This document shows, in pieces, positions 47,231 to 57,959 of a stretch of 64,000 nucleotides of DNA. The notes beneath the pieces were generated by a model, which did no database searches, was not told the origin of the DNA, and saw nothing but the letters and a program-made list of their open reading frames with translations. Every line of letters begins with the position of its first letter. Position 1 is the stretch's first letter. Both the position numbers and the translations under genes were made by a program. This stretch comes from Adineta ricciae (taxonomy: Eukaryota > Rotifera > Eurotatoria > Adinetida > Adinetidae), in contig CAJNOJ010000014.1 in assembly GCA_905250025.1 (NCBI GenBank), forward strand, positions 317,624 to 381,623, read 5' to 3'.

Positions 47231-49501
47231 TTTCGAGAGTTTCGAAGTAGTGTGAAGTCAGCTGTTGTTCAACTTCAGTGAGAAAAAACAAAGACCTGCA
47301 AAGGATATATCTGTTGATTTCCCAAGCTATAAAATATCGATGATACTTTGTTTTGTTTTCTCTTTATTACGTCTTATATAAACATATCAACCTATTATAT
47401 TAATAAATAAAAGATTCTGTTCAAAGTTTATCTTTCTCATTAACATGTGTTCAATTGATTCGAGTAATATTCTCAGTAAAACACATTTGTGAATGCTTAT
47501 CATCTATTCAGTTAGTTAGGTTATAATTTATCAGGCTTGGGTGATTGTTCATTGTCCGGATAAGACAAACAAAAAAATGTGTTCATATATCATCATCGGA
47601 GTTCTTATCCATTCTCGTTTAGTTTACTTGATAGATAGCTGCGTTCGATATAATTATGAAGCGAGATAGACACAATGCAAAAAAGCGTTATGCTAAGCAT
47701 GTCTATATAGGATGAGAACAAAGATATTTTTATAGATGTTTACGCACACACGCGCTCAACCTTCCACACATATACGAAGCTATTAACTGATTTTTCTTGG
47801 CCCAGTCTAAGAACAACATTTAAAGAAGCAATAATCATTAGATTATAGAAGCAACGAACAAGCAATCGATGATACTACATATGAGTGGTGTTTTTCTAGC
47901 TCCTTCAACGGTACAAAAAAAAAAAAGAATGACAACATCCACTTGCCCTTGCCATTTCTTTTCATGTGGACAAGTAGAAACACAAATATTGGCATAAAAA
48001 ATCGTATATAGACAAAGAAAATGTGTACAGCAAGTTCCCATTTTCAAGGTTAATGACATGCACATGCGTTTAGATGCAAATATACATTTAACAACGAGTG
48101 ACTATGCACTGAAGTAACTATTCTAATGTTGTTCTTTTTTTCTTACACTTAAGCTTCGTATTACATCACTTCAATGATATTAATCATTTTACTATAAAAG
48201 AACCTAAAGAAGATGTGCAAAAGAAACGACCAAAGGTCGTCTTGATAGTAAACCTATTGATAATAATCGTCATAATAGTGAACGATCTATCTAATTGAAT
48301 TTGTCCTGGATTAGTTCTTAAGAAAGATGAATAGAGCAAAATAGATTTCTCTTTCTCTCTCTTCCTCTCTCTTCTGTTCTTTCAATGTGTGCATATATAT
48401 CTTTTCCTTATGTCTAAGACCGATAGATATGTATCTGTATAGAGAACGCGAATGGGTGGAATATGAGACGGAGGGTATCACCATCTTCTATACAATGTGA
48501 GTATACGGAAGCAGTAACCCTTGTGATTAGGATAGAAAGAAAAAAGGAGGAGAAGACGAAGAAGAGAATATGTGCATTTGCTTATAGTCGTTGTTGATGT
48601 ACAGTACACATATATAGACACAGTGACCGCTCCTCGGCTATAGTCAGTCATAATATTCAATTTTGTTCTATTTTAGTATAAATAAATGAGCTTGATTGTG
48701 TTCATTAATGGTGTGTGTGAAAGAGAGGGAGAGAGAGAGAGGAAGGGAGGTCAATGTCATCAATAAGACTAGCAACAGTACAAAAACCATTACGTCGTTG
48801 TTTCTTATCGTTCTGTTTCTTTTTCTTCTCAATTTTTTTTGTATTCATCATTTCAATTTTGTGAACTTCTGTCGATGAATTTTTTTTCCTTCACATCTAG
48901 GTGATGTAAGTATGTCGCTTATACTGTACATATACAATCTCTCCTTTTTTGTGTCTGCATTTGGAAGTATATGTAGGTAAAGCGTTCATGTAGCCTGTTG
49001 AACGCTATGCGCATTGTCTTATCGTGTATGTGAACTGAACGATAGCCCATTTGGATGTTATACAGCAGCAGTTCATATCTTTCTTTCTCTCCCTTTTTTT
49101 CTTCTGTTGTGTGTAATCATATTGACTTATACACACACACACATCTTGTCTTCATTCTATTGTAAACAGCATTGTCGATCTTTTTCTTATTTGTTGATAT
49201 ATCTTATCGTTTCTTCCATCTCATTTCTGAGAGATTTTTTTCTTCGCACCATGAAGTTTTCGAGCAAACAACGAAATCGAGAATATTAATATCGAGTAGG
49301 TTTTCAAATGATGACAGATGTTATCGTTTTCGTGCACTACATGCCAATAATAGAAGGAAAGAAAAAAAACATTACTCTTAAGATGATTCCTTTTTTGCAT
49401 TCATTGCTCCGAGATCAAGTTTCCCTTCTCGTATAACGAAATACTTTAGTCATTTTTTTGCCCGAAAGAAATAATCACAGTTTCGTTTTTCTTCCTTTCA
49501 G
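47231..49501. other. Intergenic region between the ABCA remnant and DLGAP
   Basis: About 2.3 kb with no supported gene. AATAAA motifs lie near 47400. CA and GA tracts lie at 48720-48740 and 49132-49143. The promoter and any 5' UTR intron of DLGAP should be at its right end. Confidence 0.5.
49486..49501 (+). promoter_or_regulatory. Splice acceptor directly before the DLGAP start codon
   Basis: TTTTTCTTCCTTTCAG ends exactly at the ATG at 49502. Either a 5' UTR intron ends here or a spliced leader is added. The sequence cannot decide. Confidence 0.5.
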
Positions 49502-52500
49502 ATGTCTGATGTAGCCATTACTAATCAACTTCCACCACGTACGTCTTCCAGTACGCGTTGGCCAAGAAAATGGTCAACGTTAGGTGGACGTAGTACGTCA
49601 ACCTCGACAACGGTTATCCCAACTAATGATACTGATGTGGCAAATGAGACTCCGTCAAAAACCAATGGTCATCATCGTCATTCAACATCTTTGCTTAGAA
49701 AAGCATCGACCATAAGTCGATCGAATGGTACTCCGGCAGCAGCGGATGAAGTGTCTTCTCCCTCTTTGAAAAAATCTCGTTCGTTAATGAATGTCTTACG
49801 TTCGAAATTGAATTCTCCAGCTGTAATTCGTCGTTTTCGTTCGAAATCACGTGAAAATCACAAACAAACGGTGATCGAAGTTAACGGCCATTCGACAAAT
49901 GAACGATCACCATCACCGCCAGCACAACAAGTCAAGCAAACGAATGATGAAGAAGTAATAACAACAACAAGAAAATCAAGAAAACGTGATCCATCGCCGA
50001 TGAGACGTCTTGCCAATCGTATTTCACAATTAACGCGGCATCAAAGTACAACAGCATACGAACGACAAAGTAATATCCAAATCTGATTAATAGAACGAAG
50101 CGATAGATAAAACGAGCTCCAAGAATGCTATGAGTTATCTTTTTTTCTCACAAACGATATACACGATACAAAGCTAAGCAATGAAATCTTTTCAGTACAG
50201 ATAAACTTTCGTATTTGTAATCGCTCGATGCAAATACTTGACCTTCGGGGTAGTTGAAGATATAGATATAATTTGAATGCATGTTTATTTTTTATCTGTA
50301 TATTAATGGATATGCACAGCATACTAATTAAACAGCTTCGAACGAAAAAAAATTAACTCATCAGCAAGCTGACGAGTAAGTTTTGCTTTTTATTACAGAA
50401 AAATCTCCGACAAAATCAGCGACTAATGATGCCATATCCAAAACACCATCGCCTACTCATAATAAAGACAAAGTTGATCATATCAATGCATGTTATGATG
50501 AAATTCGTGCGAAATATTTCAATAAAAACAATTCAACTCAACGAAATTCAGCGGAAATTGATCATCAGAATCGTTCATTACTTAGTAATGATACTTCCAC
50601 AGATTCACCACGCGTACCTTCGCCGATCTTACCAGACGATCCGTTATTACAAGCACGCAAACAAGCAAATTTAAAGCTGAATTGTTTGTTGAGTGGATAT
50701 ACTTTAACTACACCGTTTTCGGATCATGAGAAATCATTTGGTCGAAACGATTTATTCAAGTTTAATCATTATTATGATGTTGGAAAACGAAAATATGATT
50801 GGAATTCTACTAATGCAAATAATCAGCTCTTTTCGAGTTTGAGAGCAAGACCAATTAGCAAGAGCATTGATAGTTTTAGACCTCTGAATGCGAAAGGTAT
50901 GTAAAAAGAAAAGCAAACAAATTTTAGTTAGATTTCTTCTTCTTTAGAAGATGAAGTACCAATCACATTGGAAAAAATGAATTTCGTTGACAATGATCGA
51001 TTAGGTAATTTTATTCGTATAACGATTAGAGTATGACAGCTTTATTGTATATGTATAAAATATGTTAATTTCTCGTTTAAAGCAAATCACCCGATGACAA
51101 GGACATGTCCGAGAGAGAGGAGAGAGGACAGTAAATTTGTTTCTTTTTTCTCTGTACTCATGCTTAAAGAATGTACTCTCCCACAGAGAATATCTACTTG
51201 ATCGACAAATGACTTTTGATCTCATCAAACATGATGAAGACTTGTTTCGATGTAACAGATTTTTCCAGGTCAACGCTCTCTACCTCCCACTTAGTTATAC
51301 CTGGGACAATCATTGACTCTCCATTGAATGTTCCTAATCAGAATCAATCGTTAGAGAATTTATGTAGCTATTATGTCGGAGAGTTGTATGACGTAATCTT
51401 ACCAATCAATATCTCGTTTAGTTCGGACAGAAAATCATCAAGAAGACGTTCCAAAGGTATTAGCTGCTAACAATGCAGTTATCGGCCAGCAAGACCATGT
51501 TCTCAATAAATCAGAAGCAAATTCATCAAATAGTTATGTGACACAAGCTGTTCCTGTAGATAATAACACATTTGTTACATCGATACCAACAAATTCAATT
51601 GACTCGAACGAAAATAATACAACTGTAACAGATCGGGATGAAGAATTTGAACAGAATTTTCTTCGCGCAGTTGATCGAGCATTGGGGGTTGTCAATAAAG
51701 AGGAGAAACATTTTACACAACCTGTGACTGATGAACCCATAGTTGAAAATCAACCAGCACTTGATCTTGTGGAAATGACTGAACGAGCACTTTCATCCAT
51801 CAATAATTTACCGGATATTTTGGTAAGAAACAAGATCTCGTTTGTCTGTTCGTGTACAGAGGATAGATTCCTTTCTTTTAGAGCAACGGTTCAAATACGA
51901 AAGAACAAGGTAAATGTTCGAAATAATTTCAATGGTTTCAAACTAGTTTTTACATAGAATCTAATGCTAACAATGCAGCACCAATTAGCTCGGAAATCAT
52001 CGATCGTCAAGAAGAAGTGCTAAATAATGAACAATCATTAAAATCTTCGGAAGTGAAGATGGAAGAACCCACCAGTATCGAACAATCACCAGTTATAGCT
52101 GAAGATAAACATGAACAGCCTGTCAATGTTGAACCGGCACTAATTTTTACTGAAGAAAAACATGAAGAACCAGTTATTACCGAACAGCCACCAACTAATA
52201 TTGACGAAAAGCACACTGAACCAAATATTAATGAACAATCGTCAACTATTGTGAAGGAGGAGAAGCACGATGATACTATCCTTGTTGAACAACCAATGAT
52301 TGTTCCAGAAGAAAAGCACGATGAACTGCCTAAAGTTGATGAAGCACCAGTTTTCGCTGAAGACAAATATGCTGAACCAAATATTAATGAGCAATTGTTG
52401 GATGTTGTCCCCGTAGAGCAATCATCGGTTATTTCGGAAGAAAAGCACGATGAGTTGCCTAACGCTGATGAGGCACCAGTTTTCGCTGAAGACAAATATA

Positions 52501-55344
52501 CTGAACCAAATATTAATGAGCAATTGTCGGCTGTTGTGGAGCACGAGAAACATGATGATGCTGTCCCCGTAGAGCAATCATCGGTTGTTTCGGAAGAAAA
52601 ACACGATGAGTTGCCTAAAGCTGATGCGACATCAGTTTTCGCTGAAGACAAATATGATGAACCAAGTATTAATGAACAACCGTTGACTGTTGTGGAAGAC
52701 AAGTGCGATAATGCCATTCCTGTTGAACCAACGCCAACTGTTCTCGAGGAAAAAAATGATGAACCAAGTACTTATGAACAATCGCTGGTTATTGTAGAAG
52801 AAAAGCATGAAGAAACGACTATTGCTGAGCAACCATCGGCTGATATCGACGAAAAGCATGAAGAATTAGCCGAAACAAATGAAATATCGATCTCTGCTGA
52901 AGAAAAGCATAGTGATGCCATCGATGCTGAACAGCCACCAATTATTATTGAAGATAAACATGAGGAACCGATTATTGATGGACAATCGTCGACTATTGTC
53001 GAAGAAAAGCACGATAATTATAGCAATGTTGAACACTCGTCGGTCATCATTGAAGAAAAACATGATGAACCAATTACAACTGATCAAGTATCGATTTCTA
53101 CTGAAGAAAAACACAACGAATCAACTAATGTTGAACAACCTGCAATCACTGAAGAAGAAAAGCACGAAGAATCCATCAATGCTGAGCAATCACCAATCGT
53201 CAACGAGGAAAAATATGATACTGAACAATCTTCTGCCGTCATTGAAGAAAAGCACGATGATTCTCTCCCTGTTGAACAACCAACAATTGCTATTGAAAAG
53301 GATCATGTCGAACCGATAAATAGCGATGTGAACAATGAAGAGATCTCTTCACTAATTGACGATTTACTACAGAAAACCGAACATTTATTAGTCGAAGAAT
53401 GCAAGGTAAGCTCAATAGCTGACTAACATTATGATAATCAAATGTTCTCACTTCGATCAACATCGTTGTTTGCACGCTTACATGTATGGTGATGGACTAT
53501 TTTTCTTCTTTCTTTGCATGATGATCAATTTTCTATCAGTATTTTGTAACTTCTTTCTTTTATTAGAGCATTGTTTGTGTGGATACTAGTTCAATTTTTG
53601 TTGTTGTGTTCTTTTTCGACTAATATTCTTGAAAATAACCAACACAAAATAGATCGTATACACACATATAATCGTCATCATCAATTGCTTTGCCGTTTTG
53701 TTTTTTGAGTTAACCGTTTACTAATAAAAAAACTGACTAAGAATGTAAAGAATGGGCACGGGATTACGAGTGGCCTTTATCATCAACGTTGACCTTTATT
53801 GTTACTACTGAGACAAACAAAATTCTAAAATGAAATGACTTGATCTATGATTTATCTGAAATGAGCGTCAGTTTTATTGATGCACCGTTATAATTTGATT
53901 CAGTTTGGAACTTATCAAGGGAATACAGATTTCTCTAAAGACCAAATATATTAGTATTTTTTTTCTTCTATGTTAAGATGAAAAAAGAAATCTTTTTTTT
54001 CCTTCGTTCGTTTTGGTTTGATGATGCGAAGCATGTTGAGAGGGGGGTAGATGTAAAATGCAAAGTGATAACAGTGACTCACATCGCCTTATGTCGTTTT
54101 TTTTTCTTCATCTCTCTCTTTTTATTTCTTAAATCGAAGGACATACGCACATCAACTGTCGACCACATCTATCCAGCTCTTTCGAGAGCGCTGCGCTGAA
54201 CTACATAACAATTTCGATTCGAACCACGTCGTCACTCGTCATCATCTCTTTTTTTTTCTTCTCTTTCTGTCTTTCTCTCTCACACACACACGCATTTATT
54301 CCATCACGACATTCTTCTCATCAGTCACTATTGCACGCTTGTCTCTCTCGTTCATAGAATGGTAAGCACTAAAGAAGTTTCCTGTTCTTTTGTATACATA
54401 TTCATTCACATCATTTTCCTATTGAAAAAAAAAACTGTTCAATGGATCAATTTATTTGTATATAAAGTTGCCTGAATCATTCGATGTGAACTTTTTCTTT
54501 CTCTTGCTCGTAAATTTGTCTTGCAGTATGTCGAGATCGATGACAATAAGGGTGTGTGTTTGTTTAAAATAAAATTAATTTTTGGATTTTATCAATTTCT
54601 AAAACTTTTCTTTTGTTTTACAGAATGGCCAAACATTTCTGGCTAAATTGGATGATGAAGAAAACATAATCAAATCCAGAGCAGATTCTTACAATAATCT
54701 AGTCGGTCTAGATGACAATCGATTGAGCGAAGATGGTATGAAAAAGAAATCAACTTGTAGTCATTCCGTTTTCATCGCTTATTTTAGTTCGCACTGATAT
54801 CAATGCTGTTATTGGCGAAGTCAATTTATTGTTACGGGGTAAACTAAAACAATTTCGCGGCCTATGTCAAGCGAATGTGGTATAAACATTTATAATCAAC
54901 GCCTTTTGCTTCTTGTTATAATATGCTTCTTTTAGACAAAATCAACTTCGGGAGAACCAATACCACTCGATAGTGATTTAGAAGGTTTCTGGGATATAAC
55001 ATATCCGCTAATCGATAAAGTTAAAGAAAAATTTGCTAAGCTTGATATGCGAAAAGCGAAACAATGGGCTCCTGTTGAAGAATACGATCCAAATGACAGT
55101 ATGTTGGTTTTCGTATTCGAAGAAAACAGTCGATAGTTGATAAAACATTTTAGTTAACAATCGACCACGCGTACTCGATGATCGCTTGAAACAACTTCAA
55201 CCTCAACAGAATAAATCATCGAAAATTCCTGTAACAAAATCGGCTAATGATGATTTGAAAAAGCTTATTCAAGAACGACGAAAAGCAGCTGCGAATTCGG
55301 CAAATCAAAATCATGATGTGGAAATATTTGTTGCACCGAAATAA
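49502..55344 (+). CDS. DLGAP: DLGAP/SAPAP (GKAP) family postsynaptic scaffold protein
   Basis: Scaffold family that links PSD-95 type proteins to Shank beneath synapses (DLGAP5 members act at spindles). Ten exons sum to 3,558 nt, 1,185 aa: 49502-50069, 50399-50896, 50948-51004, 51422-51822, 51882-51909, 51958-53405, 54624-54735, 54788-54879, 54936-55098, 55154-55344. The C-terminal GKAP domain is clear: INAVIGEVNLLLRGKLKQF, RGLCQANV, DLEGFWDITYPLIDKVKEKF, KLDMRKAKQWAPVEE, matching the family's core (KFQQFRGLCEQNL, DLAGFWDLL). The N-terminal part is basic and Ser-rich (KKSRSLMNVLRSKLN, RRFRSKSREN). The middle (residues about 520-1000) is an acidic tandem repeat not known from vertebrate members. 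It ends VEIFVAPK rather than the vertebrate Shank-binding PDZ ligand. All phases close. Confidence 0.86.
51005..51421. other. Intron of the DLGAP gene (417 nt)
   Basis: Longer than the other introns of this gene. No in-frame exon could be placed inside it. Confidence 0.45.
52080..53330 (+). repeat. Tandem coding repeat in DLGAP, about 24 units of about 20 aa around EEKHDEP
   Basis: Each unit has the plan VEQ-x-x-x-I-x-EEKHDEP or a variant (KYAEPN, KHDELP, KHEEPI). Unit length is 18-22 codons. Between about 52310 and 52700 a higher-order unit (KHDELP, A-D-x-APVFAEDKY-x-EPNINEQ) repeats three times with nearly identical DNA, a sign of recent unequal exchange. Confidence 0.85.
53406..54623. other. 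Long DLGAP intron with a possible internal promoter
   Basis: 1,218 nt between exons that join in phase 0. It contains pyrimidine and CA tracts and a small candidate first exon at 54527-54551. Confidence 0.5.
54527..54551 (+). other. Candidate alternative first coding exon of DLGAP (short isoform)
   Basis: Preceded by TTGCAG and followed by GTGTGT. Its ATG at 54528 reads MSRSMTIR and joins in phase 0 to the exon at 54624 (NGQTFLAKL). A second small exon ending ATG|GTAAGC at 54361 would lie upstream as leader. Including this exon after 53405 would break the frame, so it can only serve as an alternative start. The product would be nearly the GKAP domain alone. Confidence 0.4.
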
Positions 55345-55891
55345 GACCTCACAATTCTCTCATTGATTTCTTTTGTGCAATATACATATACATATACCGT
55401 CTTAACTTTTCTAAAGACAAATAACAGACAATAATTTTACTCATGTGTGTGTTCGTGTGTGTGCGTTTCTCTTTTTTATTTTTCTATTTGTTCGAAAAAC
55501 AATGAAAATAAAAAATCTTAATCAATGTATGCACCTCAGATCACCGTATTGGTTTTTCTTCTTTTGTTTGGATACTTATTATTCCATCGATCAAACCTGT
55601 CTAGAGATAAACTATTTATGTCTGACGGAAGAATAGATTTATCAACATCTGCATGTGTCCTGCAGCGCGTATTTTCAGGACATAATAGGCTTTATTACTT
55701 CGTATTCTTTGTTTTGTTGGAGAACTAAATTGGAGATTGAGGGTATATGTAGATCATTTTTTTTCGCGATAAATAAACAATCGTGACGCAGGACAATGTC
55801 GCCGTTCGGAATTATCACGACGTGTGTAGAGCGAGTGAATAATTACTTTCGTAACATTGTTTGTATTAGTTAACTGATATTCTAGTTGGAC
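55345..55891. other. Intergenic spacer between DLGAP and the endostatin collagen gene
   Basis: About 550 bases, AT-rich, with the DLGAP 3' UTR on the left. No gene seen. Confidence 0.5.
55507..55512 (+). terminator. Poly(A) signal AATAAA of DLGAP
   Basis: Canonical hexamer about 160 nt after the stop codon. Confidence 0.5.
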
Positions 55892-57959
55892 ATGAGAACG
55901 AGTATAAGCATGCGTATACACTTGGCAATTGTTCTTTTACTTCATCAGGTAAATTTTATCCTTGTTTTCCTCGCCCTGTGTCCGGTAAACTCATTATTAT
56001 GTAAATTCTTCATTCGATATCTCACGATTAAAGGGCAGTTTGTTTATATCGTATATCATTGACAGTTTCCATCGATAATATGGTGTAGTAATCATATAAC
56101 TTAATTTGATCTATATTTCCCAAGGGTTATAATGGTATACAAATCTGATAATTAAGATTGTTTATATCTTGCAGGGAATAAGATGTGTAACTGCTTCTAA
56201 TGGGTTCATACCTCAAGTGAGTGATACATACGCTAGACGAGATGATTGCAACGTGTGTTTCTCTACATAGGTAAATCCTGTGTGTCCTTGTGAAAAAGTA
56301 AGATCAATTAAAGAGATAAATTGAAAGAGCTGTAAGAAGTTAAATTTAGGGCGAACGTGGTGAGAAAGGTTATCCAGGTGTTTGTACGATAGGTTGTCAG
56401 TTGACGATATGAATCAATCCATTTCATGAAGACATGCTTTTTAGATTGTGGCTATCGATATAATACATATGCAAGAGATTGTCTGTCTTCTCGAATCAAT
56501 GTAGAACGCTTAGCTCTTTCTATCCGGCAATTAATAACTGATACAAAGGTAGGAATCGTTTCGTTCGGTGATAGCTAGTTTGAATGTGATATTTCTTGAA
56601 GATTGTTTACCAAAGAGCACGAGCAAACCCTTGTGTTTGTCAAACAACATCATCTCCATCTGTTGTATCAAATCCTTATCATTTTGATTATCAGATAGTA
56701 TGTAGAAATTGATAGTTTGTTGTATGCATTTCCGAGTATTCTTTTAGTATGCACGATTGAAAGGAGATAAAGGTGATGCAGGCCAATCTTGTGCATTGAA
56801 CTGTATGCAATCTACACAGGTTCTTATTCAGTTCTTTACTAATGACAAACTGATTCTTTCTTATCCTAGACAAGTGTACGAGTGTTTCCTACGAAGGAAG
56901 CGGCAATAGAAAAGTTATCGACCTACTCGGACCATACGTACGTGCATATTGTGGATGAGTTTGGATACTTACAAAATGTGTTCGTGCGAGTTCAGGGAAG
57001 ACTGATACCGATAGTTTTGGGAAATACGGTAGGCTATTTTATAATAAGTCAACTTATACAACATGCTAGTTGGTAGGAGACCTTTCCAGTTCATGATCAA
57101 AATTTACCTGCTAAAAAATCGGTAAGATCGATGTTTTGCCAAAAATCGATTCGATTGATTTCCTTTTTTCTCATAGCAATGTACGATTCCATTGCCATGT
57201 CCAGCAGTAAGATTGAGAAATCTATGAGCTTGAAGGAGTTTCTTTTCATTAGTTACATATCTTCGCGCTGGGCCCCTATGCACGAAAAATGTGCAGTACA
57301 AAACGACCAACAGTGTGCTCAAAACTATCGGAATATGATGATCTATGTGCACGTGTTTCGAAACGACACCAACTGAAAGGTTTTTATCGAGCATTCATAT
57401 CGACCAGCACACAATGGTTAGCAAACCTGTTCGATGGAGTTTGTTTGGATGCTAAAATTATGAACATGCAAGTAGGTTTTTTCGTGAAATGTTGCTTTTA
57501 ACAGTGTATTTCATTGGTTTTTTTTCAAAGGAACAAGTTCTATTTGATTCATTCGAAGACATCTTTGAGCAAAAACCGCTACAACACGACATTCTGGATG
57601 TACAAGGATTGAAACCGCAGTAAGTTCTGATGTTTTTTACGCAGAATGACAGATATTTGTTTAGATTTCAATACTGGTGGCATGGCAGTCTTCCAAATGG
57701 TACTGCATCAAGTGACACTTGTAATTCTTTGCAAATATCTATTTTTAATTGTCGATCTACCTATGATTTACATGTATATTTAGGTCTCGATTGGAGTCGA
57801 CAAGAATCTCGCTTATCGGGCATCGCCAGTCGTATCCCTAACAGTAAAAACAGTTTATTTCATCATCAGTACTTATGGCCTTGTTCACTAAGCGATTCAA
57901 ATGTAGGAATTTTATGTATTGAAACAAATTGTAATGAACGAAATGAACAGAAACACTAA
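55892..57959 (+). CDS. Short collagen XV/XVIII-like protein with endostatin domain
   Basis: A secreted matrix protein of 405 aa from 12 exons: 55892-55948, 56175-56216, 56271-56297, 56350-56377, 56445-56548, 56602-56697, 56748-56819, 56870-57028, 57177-57206, 57253-57471, 57531-57619, 57665-57959. Residues 1-19 are a signal peptide. Only two tiny Gly-X-Y patches exist (GERGEKGYPG near 43, KGDKGDAG near 123). Residues 143-195 match the XV/XVIII trimerisation domain (VRVFPTKEAAIEKL, LIPIVLGN). Residues 206-405 match endostatin: LHIFALG, LKGFYRAFISTSTQWL, VLFDSFEDIF, YWWHGSLPNG, and the end GILCIETN. Cysteines fit the disulphide core. Full-size XV/XVIII collagens have over 1,000 residues, so this is an extreme reduction. 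Phases close exactly. Confidence 0.85.
57854..57859 (-). terminator. Poly(A) signal of the minus-strand gene inside the collagen coding exon
   Basis: TTTATT on the plus strand is AATAAA on the minus strand, about 100 nt beyond the minus-strand stop and within the last coding exon of the collagen gene. Confidence 0.45.

Noticed and set aside
49502-50086. Stand-alone 194-aa basic protein
   Set aside because: A GTAATA donor at 50070 and an acceptor at 50398 join it in frame to the next exon; the last residues of the open frame are intron.
52007-52717. Minus-strand frame of 236 codons rich in Ser and Cys
   Set aside because: It is the antisense of the periodic DLGAP repeat. A periodic coding repeat keeps other frames open by chance.
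53406-55344. Treating the GKAP-domain part as a separate gene
   Set aside because: The exon ending at 53405 and the exon at 54624 join in phase 0, and the summed exons are divisible by three, so one long protein is favoured. A short isoform may also exist.
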